From Betaproteobacteria bacterium (GTDB lineage Bacteria > Pseudomonadota > Gammaproteobacteria > Burkholderiales > Casimicrobiaceae), in assembly GCA_009778785.1 (NCBI GenBank), contig WRFN01000008.1:1-64000 (forward strand): a stretch of DNA of 64,000 nucleotides. Direction: 5' to 3'. Shown in pieces: positions 43,783-52,480 of this stretch. The position numbers and the translations under genes were made by a program. Under the pieces are notes generated by a model. It had not been told where the DNA came from. It saw nothing but the letters and a program-made list of their open reading frames with translations, and made no database searches. Position 1 is the first letter of the stretch, and each line of letters opens with the position of its first letter.

Positions 43783-43801
43783 CTGCATCCTGCTTTTCGG
43801 G

Positions 43802-44251
43802 TTATTTCTTCAGCTTGACGACATCACCCTTCAGCGCAACGTCAGCCATGATGCCTCCAGCATGGCACTCAAACTCGGTATTGCTCTTGAAGCTCTTTCT
43901 CTTGAAATAGCTTTCGATGTTGATAACGGCGTTGCCGCCTTCGCTGTGGGCGCGTTCCTGCATCTGCTTTAACGCCGTCAACATCGCCCAGTTGCATGCC
44001 TCTTCATCGCTCTTGCCAACAGCGTTGGTTTTCTTGTTGGTGACGACGCCCTTGGTCAACGGCGTGGCGACGGCGGGATGCGATTGATCGCCAAAATAGA
44101 ATTGGATCTCCCCGTCGAGGACATCTTTCGCTTTGCCCATTTCAATAGCGTCTTTGACCGACAGGTGATGAACGGTGTCCCGCGCTTGCGCGGCGGGCAC
44201 GCACAACGACAAAGCAACAAACGCTGCGGCAAATCCGGTGATGACTTTCAT
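43802..44251 (-). CDS. Small secreted protein, copy 2 of a tandem pair (uncharacterised)
   Basis: The 149-residue protein has a signal peptide (ending AAQA), then DAIEMGKAKDVLDGEIQFYFGDQSHP and a conserved part with CNWAMLTALKQMQERAHSEGGNAVINIESYFKR and FECHAGG-ADVALKGDVVKL. Two Cys (in CNW and CHAG) may pair. Similar proteins are often annotated as excinuclease ATPase subunit without evidence; the periplasmic features rule that out. It is a paralog of the gene at 44290-44739 (shared GGNAVxNIESY and ECHAG) and lies downstream of the APE operon. Confidence 0.7.
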   Translation of the reverse strand: MKVITGFAAAFVALSLCVPAAQARDTVHHLSVKDAIEMGKAKDVLDGEIQFYFGDQSHPAVATPLTKGVVTNKKTNAVGKSDEEACNWAMLTALKQMQERAHSEGGNAVINIESYFKRKSFKSNTEFECHAGGIMADVALKGDVVKLKK

Positions 44252-44289
44252 GTGTTTCTCCTATGGTTGGGGTTGGGGTACAAACAAAA

Positions 44290-44739
44290 TCATTTCTTCA
44301 GCGTGACGACATCGCCTTTCAACATCACCACGGTTTTGGAGCGCCCCGCGTGGCACTCGTATTTATCTTTGCTCTTGAAGGCGCTCTTTTTGTAGTAGCT
44401 CTCTATGTTGACGACGGCGTTGCCGCCTTCCTTGTCGGCGCGCTTTTGAAGCTGCGCCAGAGAAGCCACGAAAGCGCTGTGGCACGCATCGGTTTCGTCT
44501 TTGCCGCGTATCCCGCTTTTTTTGCTGGCGACAACGCCTTGCGACAACGTTTTCTCAATAGCGGGATGCGCCTGATCGCCAAAGTAAAGTTTGATGTTGC
44601 CTTCGAGCTGCGATTGGGCTTCTTCGGATTTCATGGCATCATGAATCGAGAGGAAGAGCGCCTCATTACGCGCTTGTGCGGCGGGCGCGCACAACGTCAG
44701 AGCAACAAGCAAAGCGACAAAACCGGTGACTCTTTTCAT
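44290..44739 (-). CDS. Small secreted protein, copy 1 of a tandem pair (uncharacterised)
   Basis: The 149-residue protein has a signal peptide (ending AAQA), then DAMKSEEAQSQLEGNIKLYFGDQAHP and FVASLAQLQKRADKEGGNAVVNIESYYKK, YECHAGRSKTVVMLKGDVVTL. It is colinear with its neighbour and equal in length. It starts 46 bases after the APE ketosynthase stop on the same strand, with no terminator between, so it may be co-transcribed with the APE genes. Function unknown. Confidence 0.7.
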   Translation of the reverse strand: MKRVTGFVALLVALTLCAPAAQARNEALFLSIHDAMKSEEAQSQLEGNIKLYFGDQAHPAIEKTLSQGVVASKKSGIRGKDETDACHSAFVASLAQLQKRADKEGGNAVVNIESYYKKSAFKSKDKYECHAGRSKTVVMLKGDVVTLKK

Positions 44740-44784
44740 GACTCTCTCCTGTGGTGCGTGAGGGATAAAAACAAGAAAACGAAA

Positions 44785-46017
44785 TCAATCCTGTCGTTTG
44801 AAAATCAGTGAAGTATTGATGCCGCCGAACGCAAAATTGTTGCTCATGGTGTATTCACACTCCAGCGCGCGTCCCTCGCCGCGCACATAATCGAGCGGCG
44901 CGCAACGCGGATCGGCGTTATCCAGATTCAGCGTCGGCGCAAACCAGCCCGCCCGCATCATCTCGACCGTCAACCAGGCTTCGAGGGAACCGGCCGCGCC
45001 CAAGGTATGTCCGACATAACTCTTCAACGACGAAAGAGGCATATTCTCGCCGAAAACGGCGTTCGTGGCGATGCTTTCCGCAATATCGCCCAACTCGGTG
45101 GCTGTGCCGTGACCGTTGACGTAGCCGATGGCTTCGGGCGACAAACCGGCATCGGCCAGCGCCAGCCGGATGGCCAGCGCCATCGTCTCGGCGCGCGGCT
45201 GGGTGACGTGGGTGCCGTCGCAGTTCGTGCCGAAGCCGACGAGTTCGGCGTAAATCCGGGCGCCGCGGGCGCGGGCGTGTTCGCGTTCTTCGAGAATCAG
45301 CGTCCCCGCCCCTTCACCGATCACCAGCCCGTCGCGGTCACGGTCGTAGGGACGCGGGGTGGTGGCGGGCGCATCGTTGCGGGTGCTGGTGGCGTAAAGC
45401 GCATCAAAAACCGCCGCTTCCGACGGGCACAGTTCTTCGGCGCCGCCCGCGATCATCACGTCGGCGTGGTTGTAGCGGATGGCTTCGTAGGCGTAGCCGA
45501 TGCCCTGACTGCCGGAGGTGCAAGCGCTGGACGTGGTGATGACCCGACCGGTCAGCCCGAAAAAGACGGCGATATTAACCGGCGCGGTGTGCGCCATCAT
45601 CCGTAAGTAGCTGTTGGCGGTGATGCCTTCGAGCGTGCGCTCGCGGACGAGCCGCGCGAAATCGGCGACAGCGGCAGGCTCGCCGGTTGACGATCCATAG
45701 GACACGCCGACGCGTCCCGAGGCCAGCAGCGGCGAACCGAGCAACCCGGCGTCGGTAAGCGCCCACTCGCTGGCAAGGCACGCCATTAAAGCGATGCGCC
45801 CCATGCTGCGGGTGCGCTTGCGGCCATAATGTTCCGGCAATTCAAACGGCGCGGCAGGCGCGCCCAGACGGGTGTTGAGGCCGACGATGTCGTCCCACTC
45901 GTGCATGTGGCGAACGGCGTTCCGGCGAGCGCGCAGGGCGCGTTCGACCGCTTCCCAGTGGTTGCCGATCGGGCTGATTCCGGCCATGCCGGTGACGACG
46001 ACGCGGCGACGGTTCAT
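44785..46017 (-). CDS. Beta-ketoacyl-ACP synthase of the APE cluster (ApeR-like)
   Basis: This condensing enzyme should extend polyene chains on an acyl carrier protein. The 410-residue protein has the active Cys166 in TTSSACTSGSQ, His303 in NGHGTATELGD and His337 in SYVGHTLGAAGSLEAW. Its N-terminus RVVVTGMAGISPIGNHWEAV is typical FabF/FabB. It overlaps the ketoreductase gene by four bases (ATGA). It is the last of the O-P-Q-R set known from other APE clusters. Confidence 0.9.
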   Translation of the reverse strand: MNRRRVVVTGMAGISPIGNHWEAVERALRARRNAVRHMHEWDDIVGLNTRLGAPAAPFELPEHYGRKRTRSMGRIALMACLASEWALTDAGLLGSPLLASGRVGVSYGSSTGEPAAVADFARLVRERTLEGITANSYLRMMAHTAPVNIAVFFGLTGRVITTSSACTSGSQGIGYAYEAIRYNHADVMIAGGAEELCPSEAAVFDALYATSTRNDAPATTPRPYDRDRDGLVIGEGAGTLILEEREHARARGARIYAELVGFGTNCDGTHVTQPRAETMALAIRLALADAGLSPEAIGYVNGHGTATELGDIAESIATNAVFGENMPLSSLKSYVGHTLGAAGSLEAWLTVEMMRAGWFAPTLNLDNADPRCAPLDYVRGEGRALECEYTMSNNFAFGGINTSLIFKRQD

Positions 46018-46781
46018 TGCATTCCTCCGTCCACGGCGAGAACTTGCCGCGTGATGTAGGCGGCGTCTTCGCGCATCAAAAAAGCAACGGCGGCGGCGAC
46101 TTCCTCCGGCTGCCCGAGCCGCCGCGCCGGAATCGCGGGCATGGCGTGTTCGATCACTTCCGGCGACACCATTTCGGTGTCGATCAGCCCCGGCGCAATG
46201 CAGTTGACGGTGATTTGCCGCTTCGCCAGTTCCAGCGCCAGCGCTTTGGTGGCGCCGATAATGCCGGCTTTGGCGGCACTGTAATTGACCTGCCCGCGAT
46301 TGCCGGCAATGCCCGAAACCGACGACAGCGTGACGATGCGGCCGGGACGGCGCGTTTGCACCATCGGCATGATCAACGGATGAAGAACGTTGTAAAAACT
46401 GTCGAGATCGGTGGCGAGCACCCGATCCCAGTCGGCGCCGGGCATCGCCGGAAAAGCGCTGTCGGCGGTCACTCCGGCGTTACACACCACGCCGTAGTAA
46501 ACGCCGTGCGCGCCGATATCGGCTTCCAGCGCCGACTTTGCCGCGTCGCGGTCGGCAACGTCGAACATCAGCAAGCGCGCCTGCCGTCCTTGCGCTTTGA
46601 TGGCTTCGACCGCGGCTTCGGCCTGAGCGCGCTGGCTGCGGCAATGAACGACAACATCGAAACCGTCCTGCGCCAAGCGCAAAGCGACGGCGCGACCGAT
46701 GCCCCGGCTGGCGCCGGTGACCAAAACCGTTTTCGAGGGAATCGGGGACATGCCGGGATTCGGTTCGGGAAAAGATGTCAT
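46014..46781 (-). CDS. 3-ketoacyl-ACP reductase of the APE cluster (ApeQ-like, FabG family)
   Basis: This short-chain reductase should reduce 3-ketoacyl intermediates. The 255-residue protein has the Rossmann motif TGASRGIG, NAG in VVCNAGVTADSAFPA, catalytic Ser in LSSVSGIAG, YSAAK (Tyr-x3-Lys) and IAPGLIDTEM. ATG 46781 is chosen because it overlaps the dehydratase stop (ATGA) and starts the family sequence after MTSFPEPNPG; a long frame upstream is not conserved. It lies between the dehydratase and the last ketosynthase. Confidence 0.92.
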   Translation of the reverse strand: MTSFPEPNPGMSPIPSKTVLVTGASRGIGRAVALRLAQDGFDVVVHCRSQRAQAEAAVEAIKAQGRQARLLMFDVADRDAAKSALEADIGAHGVYYGVVCNAGVTADSAFPAMPGADWDRVLATDLDSFYNVLHPLIMPMVQTRRPGRIVTLSSVSGIAGNRGQVNYSAAKAGIIGATKALALELAKRQITVNCIAPGLIDTEMVSPEVIEHAMPAIPARRLGQPEEVAAAVAFLMREDAAYITRQVLAVDGGMQ

Positions 46782-47260
46782 TGTAACGCTTGCGCACTCT
46801 TGTGGTGAGCCAAATCCTGTTGTAAATAAGCGTTCAGATCGTCGGGCTGGAACACCAGCAAAAAGGCTTCGGCCAGCAGCACCCCGGTTTGGTCGTGCGC
46901 TTCGCAACGCACCGCCACCAGCCCGCCGGTCGTGGAGACTTCTTCGTCGGCGCTGATGCGCAACACGTCGCCGACCCGGAACTGCGGCACATGGCTCTGA
47001 TAATGGCGCGTTCCCACCAGAAAACCGATTTTGACCGGCAATTGTCTCGCCAACGCCCGCCACCCGGCCAGAACGCCGATGGCTTGCGCCATGTATTCGA
47101 CGCCGACCCAGGCGGGCACGGCGGCGCCGTCACAAAACGGGCTGTCCACCTGCAAGGCGACTTCGCAAACGATGTGGGTCTCGGCAACTTCGACGATGCG
47201 GTCGAGCAACACCATCGGCGGGCGATGCGGTAAATAATCAACAATCGGGCGAGCGTCCAT
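46778..47260 (-). CDS. Hotdog-fold 3-hydroxyacyl-ACP dehydratase (ApeP-like)
   Basis: The 160-residue protein starts MDARPIVDYLPHRPPMVLLD, the active-site loop of the FabZ-like APE dehydratases, then VPAWVGVEYMAQAIGVLAGW with the central helix and VGTRHYQSHVPQF. It should remove water from 3-hydroxyacyl intermediates together with the ApeI-type domain of the AMP-ligase fusion. ATG 47260 is 10 bases after the ketosynthase stop. It overlaps ApeQ by four bases. Confidence 0.88.
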   Translation of the reverse strand: MDARPIVDYLPHRPPMVLLDRIVEVAETHIVCEVALQVDSPFCDGAAVPAWVGVEYMAQAIGVLAGWRALARQLPVKIGFLVGTRHYQSHVPQFRVGDVLRISADEEVSTTGGLVAVRCEAHDQTGVLLAEAFLLVFQPDDLNAYLQQDLAHHKSAQALQ

Positions 47261-47270
47261 GAGCCGAATC

Positions 47271-48478
47271 TTACGTGATTTGCAGCAACAGCGCCGTGTT
47301 GCTGCCGCCAAAAGCAAACGAAGTGGATAACGCCGCCCGCACCGGCGCGACGGCGCGGGTGTGTGGGGCGACCAGCGCCAGCGCCGGATCGTTGGGGTCT
47401 TGAACGCCGTCCCACAAGTGCGGCGGCAGACGATGCGCGCTGTCGGTCAGCGTCAGCCAAGCGATCGCCGCTTCCACCGCTCCGGCCGCGCCCAGCGTGT
47501 GGCCGGTGAGCGGCTTGTGCTGCTGGCCGGGCAATGCGAAAAGAGACGCGAAATCACCCGGCTTTCCATCGCGTCGTTGTGGCGCGTGGCGGTGCCGTGC
47601 AGATTGATGTAGCCGATGTCGGCAGGCGCGCACCCGGCGCGGTTCAGCGCTTCGAGAATGGCATGGGTCGCGCCGACGCCTTCGGGATCGGGCGCGGAAA
47701 TGTGATAGCCGTCGGACGTTTCGCCCCACCCGGCCAGCGTCACGGCGTGCTCGTCTCCGTCGCCGCTCTTGTCATTCTGCCGCCGCATCAAAAACAACGC
47801 CGCGCCTTCGCCGATGTTGATGCCGCAACGGTTGGCCGAAAACGGCAAACACGGCGCTTCGCTGACCGCTTCGAGCGACGAAAATCCGGCGATGGTGAAA
47901 CGGGTGAGCGTATCGACGCCCCCGGCGATCACCAAGTCGGCCAACCCGGCGCGCAACAACCGCGCCCCGCTGATCAGCGCCTTCGCGCTCGATGTGCACG
48001 CCGTCGAAACGCTGTAAACAGGACCGGCGCAACCGAGATGCTCGGCGAGCATCCGCGCCGGTGAGCCAAGCTCCTGCTGACTGTAGTGAAAACCTTCCGG
48101 GAAATGTCCGGTCTGATGATGATGGCGAACGGCGTTTTCGCTCTCGCCGATACCCGTCGTGCTTGTGCCGAGAATCACGGCAATGCGATGCGCCGGAATG
48201 TCGCGCGCCAATTCCCGAAACGACGGCTCGATCTGCGCGAATGTCGCCAGCAGCAACGCGTTGTTGCGCGAGCGCTGAGAAACCGGAAAGGAAGCGAGCG
48301 ACGGCAACGGCGTGTCGGCGTGACCGAGCGTCAACGGCCGTCCCGGGCTGTAAGCGTCACTGCGCCGGATGCCCGGACTCTCGCCGGCGAACAGCGCCTC
48401 GCGAACCGTCTCTCGCCCGTCGCCCAACGCGCAAGCAATCGCCGGCGGCAACAACACTATCGAACTAGGGCGCATCAT
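47271..48478 (-). pseudogene. Beta-ketoacyl-ACP synthase of the APE cluster with a one-base frameshift (ApeO-like)
   Basis: The first part (from 48478) codes the ketosynthase N-terminus with active Cys161 in SVSTACTSSAK and INLHGTATRHNDAMESRVISRLF. The frame then loses the family at about 47540 and ends in a non-conserved tail. A second frame, from about 47545 to the stop at 47271, continues exactly with LPGQQHKPLTGHTLGAAGAVEAA (second active-site His), and ends SFAFGGSNTALLLQIT. One extra base near the A4 tract at 47537-47541 would restore one 402-residue protein. This could be a sequencing error, a true mutation, or recoding. By position this is the partner of the chain-length factor. Confidence 0.8.
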
Positions 48479-49016
48479 CTTTTGCCTCCTGACTGTCGAG
48501 CGTCAACTGATAACGCAACGCGCGGTTATCGAGCACCGTGCGCCCCTGCCACGGCGAACCGTCCACATAGTGAATGGAAAGGTTGAGCGTCTCATCGAGA
48601 AACACCTGCCGCGTTCCGTTTTCTTCGATCACCGACCCATTGGCGGGCAACGCCGCGCGCAGCGTTTCGAGCGGCGTGTAAATCAACAACAAATCATTCA
48701 TGATGCGCGCCGCCGATAAACCGCTCGGCAACGGCTGCGTTTCGACGATCTTCTCGCCGTCGTAATCGAAACTGAACAAGCGCGCCCCGAGCGCCATGCC
48801 GATCACCGACAACGTATCGCCGCGAAGGTCGAACACCATCTCCAGCGTTTTCTGCTCGTCGGAACGAGAGATCGTCGCGCGCTGCTCGATGGTGCGCACC
48901 CCGAACGTCGTCGGCGCAATTTTCAACAACGACATCCCGCCGGACAGCCAGAAAGAAGCGCAGGCGGTCAAGCAAAGCGCGGTCAGCAAGGCAGCGGATG
49001 ATGTCAGGGGCTTCAT
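48465..49016 (-). CDS. DUF3261 lipoprotein of the APE cluster (ApeN-like)
   Basis: The 183-residue protein starts MKPLTSSAALLTALCLTACA with a lipobox Cys near residue 19. Its body has SVIGMALGARLFSFDYDGEKIVETQPLP and DLLLIYTPLETLRAALP, the DUF3261 pattern of APE lipoproteins thought to aid transport to the outer membrane. It lies 17 bases after the exporter and overlaps the ketosynthase start by 14 bases. Confidence 0.8.
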   Translation of the reverse strand: MKPLTSSAALLTALCLTACASFWLSGGMSLLKIAPTTFGVRTIEQRATISRSDEQKTLEMVFDLRGDTLSVIGMALGARLFSFDYDGEKIVETQPLPSGLSAARIMNDLLLIYTPLETLRAALPANGSVIEENGTRQVFLDETLNLSIHYVDGSPWQGRTVLDNRALRYQLTLDSQEAKDDAP

Positions 49017-49033
49017 GTTCTCTCTGTTCGGGA

Positions 49034-51460
49034 TCAGATATTGTAACAGTTGTTCAAGCAGCAGCGACGGAATAAAAAGCGCGTGAAGTCAGGCTGATAC
49101 CCCCGCTTTGTTGTTAATCCAATCCCTGCGTTTGCGCTTGGCGTTTCCGTCTGCTCCCGAAACACCGGCGTGAACAGCCACGCCAGCCCGATCCCGAGCG
49201 CCGTGGTCACGCCGATCGTGCGCAGCGCCGGGGTGTTGCTCACGGCCAGCAAGCCGAACGACAGCAACGTCAGCGCAGCGGCGACGCAAATGGCGAGGAA
49301 GGCGCGGGCGTCGCTCTTTTGCGAAACCAGAAACAATCCGTAGTCGATGCCCATGCCGAACACCAGAAGAAGTGTCAGCACGTTGAGCAGTTGCAGCGGA
49401 AGCCCGGCGTAGCCCATGATCGCCAGTGTTCCCAACGTCGCCAGCAGCGACGGCAAGACCACGCGCCACGTCCGGCGACGAAAGAACGCCAGTAACACCA
49501 GCGGGGTCAGGGCGTAAGCGGCGATCAGTACGAACGACAGCAACGCGCGATAACGCCCCATCAACGAGGAGACTTCGGCGGTTTTATCGACCCATTGCGT
49601 GTGAGCGTCGTTGAATGTCGCCAGTTGGCGCACCGTGTCGGCATCGCGCAATCCTTTCAGCAAAACGATGCTCGAATAACGATCATCCGCACTGCGTCCT
49701 TGCCACAGGTAACGCAACGATGCCGTCACCGGTTGCGCCAGCCATTCGTCCGCCGTCAGCGGCGCATGTGGTGAAACAATGCTCCAGTCGTCGGAAAGCT
49801 CCATCTCTTTCGCCAACGCTTTGCGCGCGCCGGTCAATGTTTGTTGCGCTTCTTGCGCTTGTTGTTGCCGCTGTTGCGACGGCAGCCAGCGGCTGATGGC
49901 ATCGTAACCGTTGAGTTTGCCGTCGGCAATCAGCGGCGCGAGTTTTTTCAGCAACGCTTCTTCGTGTTGCAACACGTCTTCGGCCGTTGCGCCGGTGATC
50001 AGAAAAAGTTGCGCCGGACTGGGCAATTCAAGCGCTTTGGTGACGGCGATTTGTTCGCGCAGCAGTTGCGGATCGATGTTAATGAGGCTGCGAATGTCGT
50101 CGTTCGTTTTCAGTTGCGACACGCCCGCGCCGATAACGACGGCAACGATCACGGCAACGACCCATTGCGCCGAAGTCGCGCGCCAACGCGGCCAGTGTTG
50201 CAACATCTGCATCAGGCGTTCGGCCAGCGGCGTAGTCGGCAAGGTTGTGGGCAACAAATATGGATGCCACAGCATGATTGTCAACCACGCTCCGATGATG
50301 CCGCTGACGGCGAAGCACGCCATTTGTCGCAAGCCCGGAAACGGCATCAACAGCAAACCGAGATACGCCAGCGCCGGAGCAATCAGCACCAGCGACAACG
50401 GCGGCAACAAGCGACGAAAACGCGACCATCTCGATTGCGCGTCGTTCAAATGTTGCGCGATCACGAGCACGCCGTAATCGACAGCAACGCCGATCAAACT
50501 GACGCCAAACACCAGCGTCAACGCGTGAAGGCGGTCGAACATCAACCACGTCAGCGACAACGCCGTCAACGCTCCCGCCGCCAGCGACAACAAAATCAAG
50601 CGCAACGCTTTGATGTTGCGAAACACGAACCACGCCAACAATACGCAACACAGCAGCGAGCCGCTGCCGATCAACGACATTTCAAAGCGCGCCTGTTTCG
50701 CCGCCGCCGTCGCGTGCAACACCACGCCTGCCCGCTGCATTTGCACGTCGGGAATTTGTTTTGCCAAAACGTTTTGCGCTGCCGATAAAGCGGCGTCGAG
50801 GCACGTTTGCAAGTCGGACGAAAAAGCGCTTTCGGTCAGTTGATAAAGCAAAACGGCGTCCACGTGGTCTGCCGTTTGCACCATCAGCGTGTCGCCGTAA
50901 GGGCGCGCCGGGCTGGCCGCGCCCAGTTGCAACATCCAGTTGCCGAAGAAGCCGAAGGGGTCGTCACGCCAGTTAAGCGTGCCGCCCGCAAACGGTTGAT
51001 AAGCGAGCGCCAACGCGCGCTGCACTTGCGCTGCTTGATCGGCCTCGGCGAGCCAACGCATATCCTGATCGGTGACAAAGCCTGCGCGGTAAGGAAAATA
51101 AAGATCGCGCAGCGCCTCGATTTGCGCTTGCGGCGCTTGCGGCGTCAACGGCGCATCGTGCAAGTTTTCACGAACGAAGCGAGCGGCGCGCTGGGCAGTA
51201 GCAGTGTCTTTTGCTTCCAGCAATAACACCAGTTCGCGCTCGCCGTGCTGCGTTAAGGTTTTCAGCGCCGCTTCGGCTTGCGGGTTGCGTTCATCAACGG
51301 GAAGCAACGTCAGCAAGTCGGTGTCGATCTGGCCGCGCCAGGGCAGAATGTGAATGAGCAGCGCGATGGTCAACAGCGCCAGAATGCCCAGCCAGCCCCA
51401 CGCCAACGCGCGGTGACGACGCTCCAACGTTGTTTCGTTATTCGAATTGGGCGCGTTCAT
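49034..51460 (-). CDS. MMPL/RND-superfamily lipid exporter of the APE cluster (ApeM-like)
   Basis: The 808-residue protein has about 12 membrane helices in two six-helix halves with large periplasmic loops after helices 1 and 7. Motifs include TALSLTWLMFDRLHALTLVFGVSLIGVAVDYGVLV and LQLLNVLTLLLVFGMGIDYGLFLVSQ, the paired helix-4 signatures with conserved Asp. It should carry the aryl polyene lipid across the inner membrane. It overlaps the LolA-like gene by 23 bases and lies in the export part of the operon. Confidence 0.88.
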   Translation of the reverse strand: MNAPNSNNETTLERRHRALAWGWLGILALLTIALLIHILPWRGQIDTDLLTLLPVDERNPQAEAALKTLTQHGERELVLLLEAKDTATAQRAARFVRENLHDAPLTPQAPQAQIEALRDLYFPYRAGFVTDQDMRWLAEADQAAQVQRALALAYQPFAGGTLNWRDDPFGFFGNWMLQLGAASPARPYGDTLMVQTADHVDAVLLYQLTESAFSSDLQTCLDAALSAAQNVLAKQIPDVQMQRAGVVLHATAAAKQARFEMSLIGSGSLLCCVLLAWFVFRNIKALRLILLSLAAGALTALSLTWLMFDRLHALTLVFGVSLIGVAVDYGVLVIAQHLNDAQSRWSRFRRLLPPLSLVLIAPALAYLGLLLMPFPGLRQMACFAVSGIIGAWLTIMLWHPYLLPTTLPTTPLAERLMQMLQHWPRWRATSAQWVVAVIVAVVIGAGVSQLKTNDDIRSLINIDPQLLREQIAVTKALELPSPAQLFLITGATAEDVLQHEEALLKKLAPLIADGKLNGYDAISRWLPSQQRQQQAQEAQQTLTGARKALAKEMELSDDWSIVSPHAPLTADEWLAQPVTASLRYLWQGRSADDRYSSIVLLKGLRDADTVRQLATFNDAHTQWVDKTAEVSSLMGRYRALLSFVLIAAYALTPLVLLAFFRRRTWRVVLPSLLATLGTLAIMGYAGLPLQLLNVLTLLLVFGMGIDYGLFLVSQKSDARAFLAICVAAALTLLSFGLLAVSNTPALRTIGVTTALGIGLAWLFTPVFREQTETPSANAGIGLTTKRGYQPDFTRFLFRRCCLNNCYNI

Positions 51461-52073
51461 CGGCGGTCAACGCGGCGGCAGTGGTAACATGAGAAAAAGC
51501 AATGCGGGTCACGTCGCCCGCCGCGCTGGTCAGCGTGACTTGGCGAACGACGTTATCGCCTTCCAGCGACAGCGAAGCGATTACCGCTTTCAAGCCGTCA
51601 TTGCGCGGCTTGAACGTCAGTTGCCAATCTTTGCCCTTGTTGACCTTGCCGGTGTAATCGAAAAAATCCGCCAGTGTTGACAAATCGCCGGCGAACAATG
51701 AAAACAAAACGCGGCTGATGGCGTTGACCGCCGGTTCTTGATCGGCGCGCAGAACCATCAGCACGCGCTCGCCGTCGCGTTGCAAAATTTCGCCCTGCGT
51801 GACTCGCATCGTTTGCGGGAAAGGCGTTTGCGTGCGCCATAACACGCCGCGCGTTTTTTCGACGACGAAGGTGCCTTTCGCTATCAGCGGTTTTTTGATG
51901 CCCGCCAGTTGGCGGGTTTGAGTGAAGTCGCCGCGAACAACCGTATCGTCGGCCAGTTGCGATTGCACCGCGCGCAACAGCGCCGGATCGTCGGCGGCTT
52001 GCGCCGAAACGCTGAAGCCCAATCCCAGCGACAACAGGAACAGCGTCAGCATTTGTTTCATCGTGTTTCTCAT
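51438..52073 (-). CDS. LolA-like outer-membrane carrier protein of the APE cluster (ApeL-like)
   Basis: The 211-residue protein has a signal peptide (ending SAQA) and the LolA-type half-barrel start DDTVVRGDFTQTRQLAGIKKPLIAKGTFVVEKTRGVLWRTQTPFPQTM. It likely carries the product through the periplasm. ATG 52073 gives MRNTMKQMLTL; it overlaps the thioesterase stop by four bases. A longer frame upstream is not homologous. It precedes the exporter gene. Confidence 0.85.
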   Translation of the reverse strand: MRNTMKQMLTLFLLSLGLGFSVSAQAADDPALLRAVQSQLADDTVVRGDFTQTRQLAGIKKPLIAKGTFVVEKTRGVLWRTQTPFPQTMRVTQGEILQRDGERVLMVLRADQEPAVNAISRVLFSLFAGDLSTLADFFDYTGKVNKGKDWQLTFKPRNDGLKAVIASLSLEGDNVVRQVTLTSAAGDVTRIAFSHVTTAAALTADERAQFE

Positions 52074-52480
52074 AGATAACTCTTCAATTTTTCGCGCAAG
52101 ATGTCGGGGCTGACGAAGCTCATTTCGCGGGTTTGGATGTTGACGGCGACTTGCACGGTATGGCCGTGCGTCAATCGTTTTTGCGTCGCCGCGTCGCGGA
52201 TTTCGTAAGCAATTTTCAGCCGGTTTTCCCATTCGACGAGGCGCGCATCGAGATGAAGGCGCTGCTGATACAGCAGCGGTTGCGCGTAGCGAATGAACAA
52301 TTCGATCACCGGCCAGGCGTAACCGGAAGCGCGCATTTGCGGATAATCGTAGTCGATGCTTTGCAGCAACGCGGTACGCGCCAACTCGAAATAACGAACA
52401 TAGTTGCCGTGCCAGCACACTTCCATCGGATCGATGTCGTGGAAAGGCACAGCCCATTCAACGCGAGCGGTCAGCGGCAT
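52070..52480 (-). CDS. 4-hydroxybenzoyl-CoA-thioesterase-type protein (ApeK-like)
   Basis: The 136-residue hotdog protein starts with VPFHDIDPMEVCWHGNYVRYFE, the 4HBT motif with the catalytic Asp, followed by YRRP-type QPLLYQQRLHLDARLVEWENRLKIAYEI. It may release or edit aromatic acyl chains. It overlaps the acyltransferase gene by one base and the LolA gene by four. Confidence 0.88.
   Translation of the reverse strand: MPLTARVEWAVPFHDIDPMEVCWHGNYVRYFELARTALLQSIDYDYPQMRASGYAWPVIELFIRYAQPLLYQQRLHLDARLVEWENRLKIAYEIRDAATQKRLTHGHTVQVAVNIQTREMSFVSPDILREKLKSYL

Noticed and set aside
43802-44739. Excinuclease ATPase subunit function for the small paralogs
   Set aside because: They are exported, 149 residues long and lack Walker motifs.
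47530-47560. Programmed frameshifting in the ketosynthase
   Set aside because: No X-XXY-YYZ slippery heptamer, and no obvious downstream stem; an indel is simpler.
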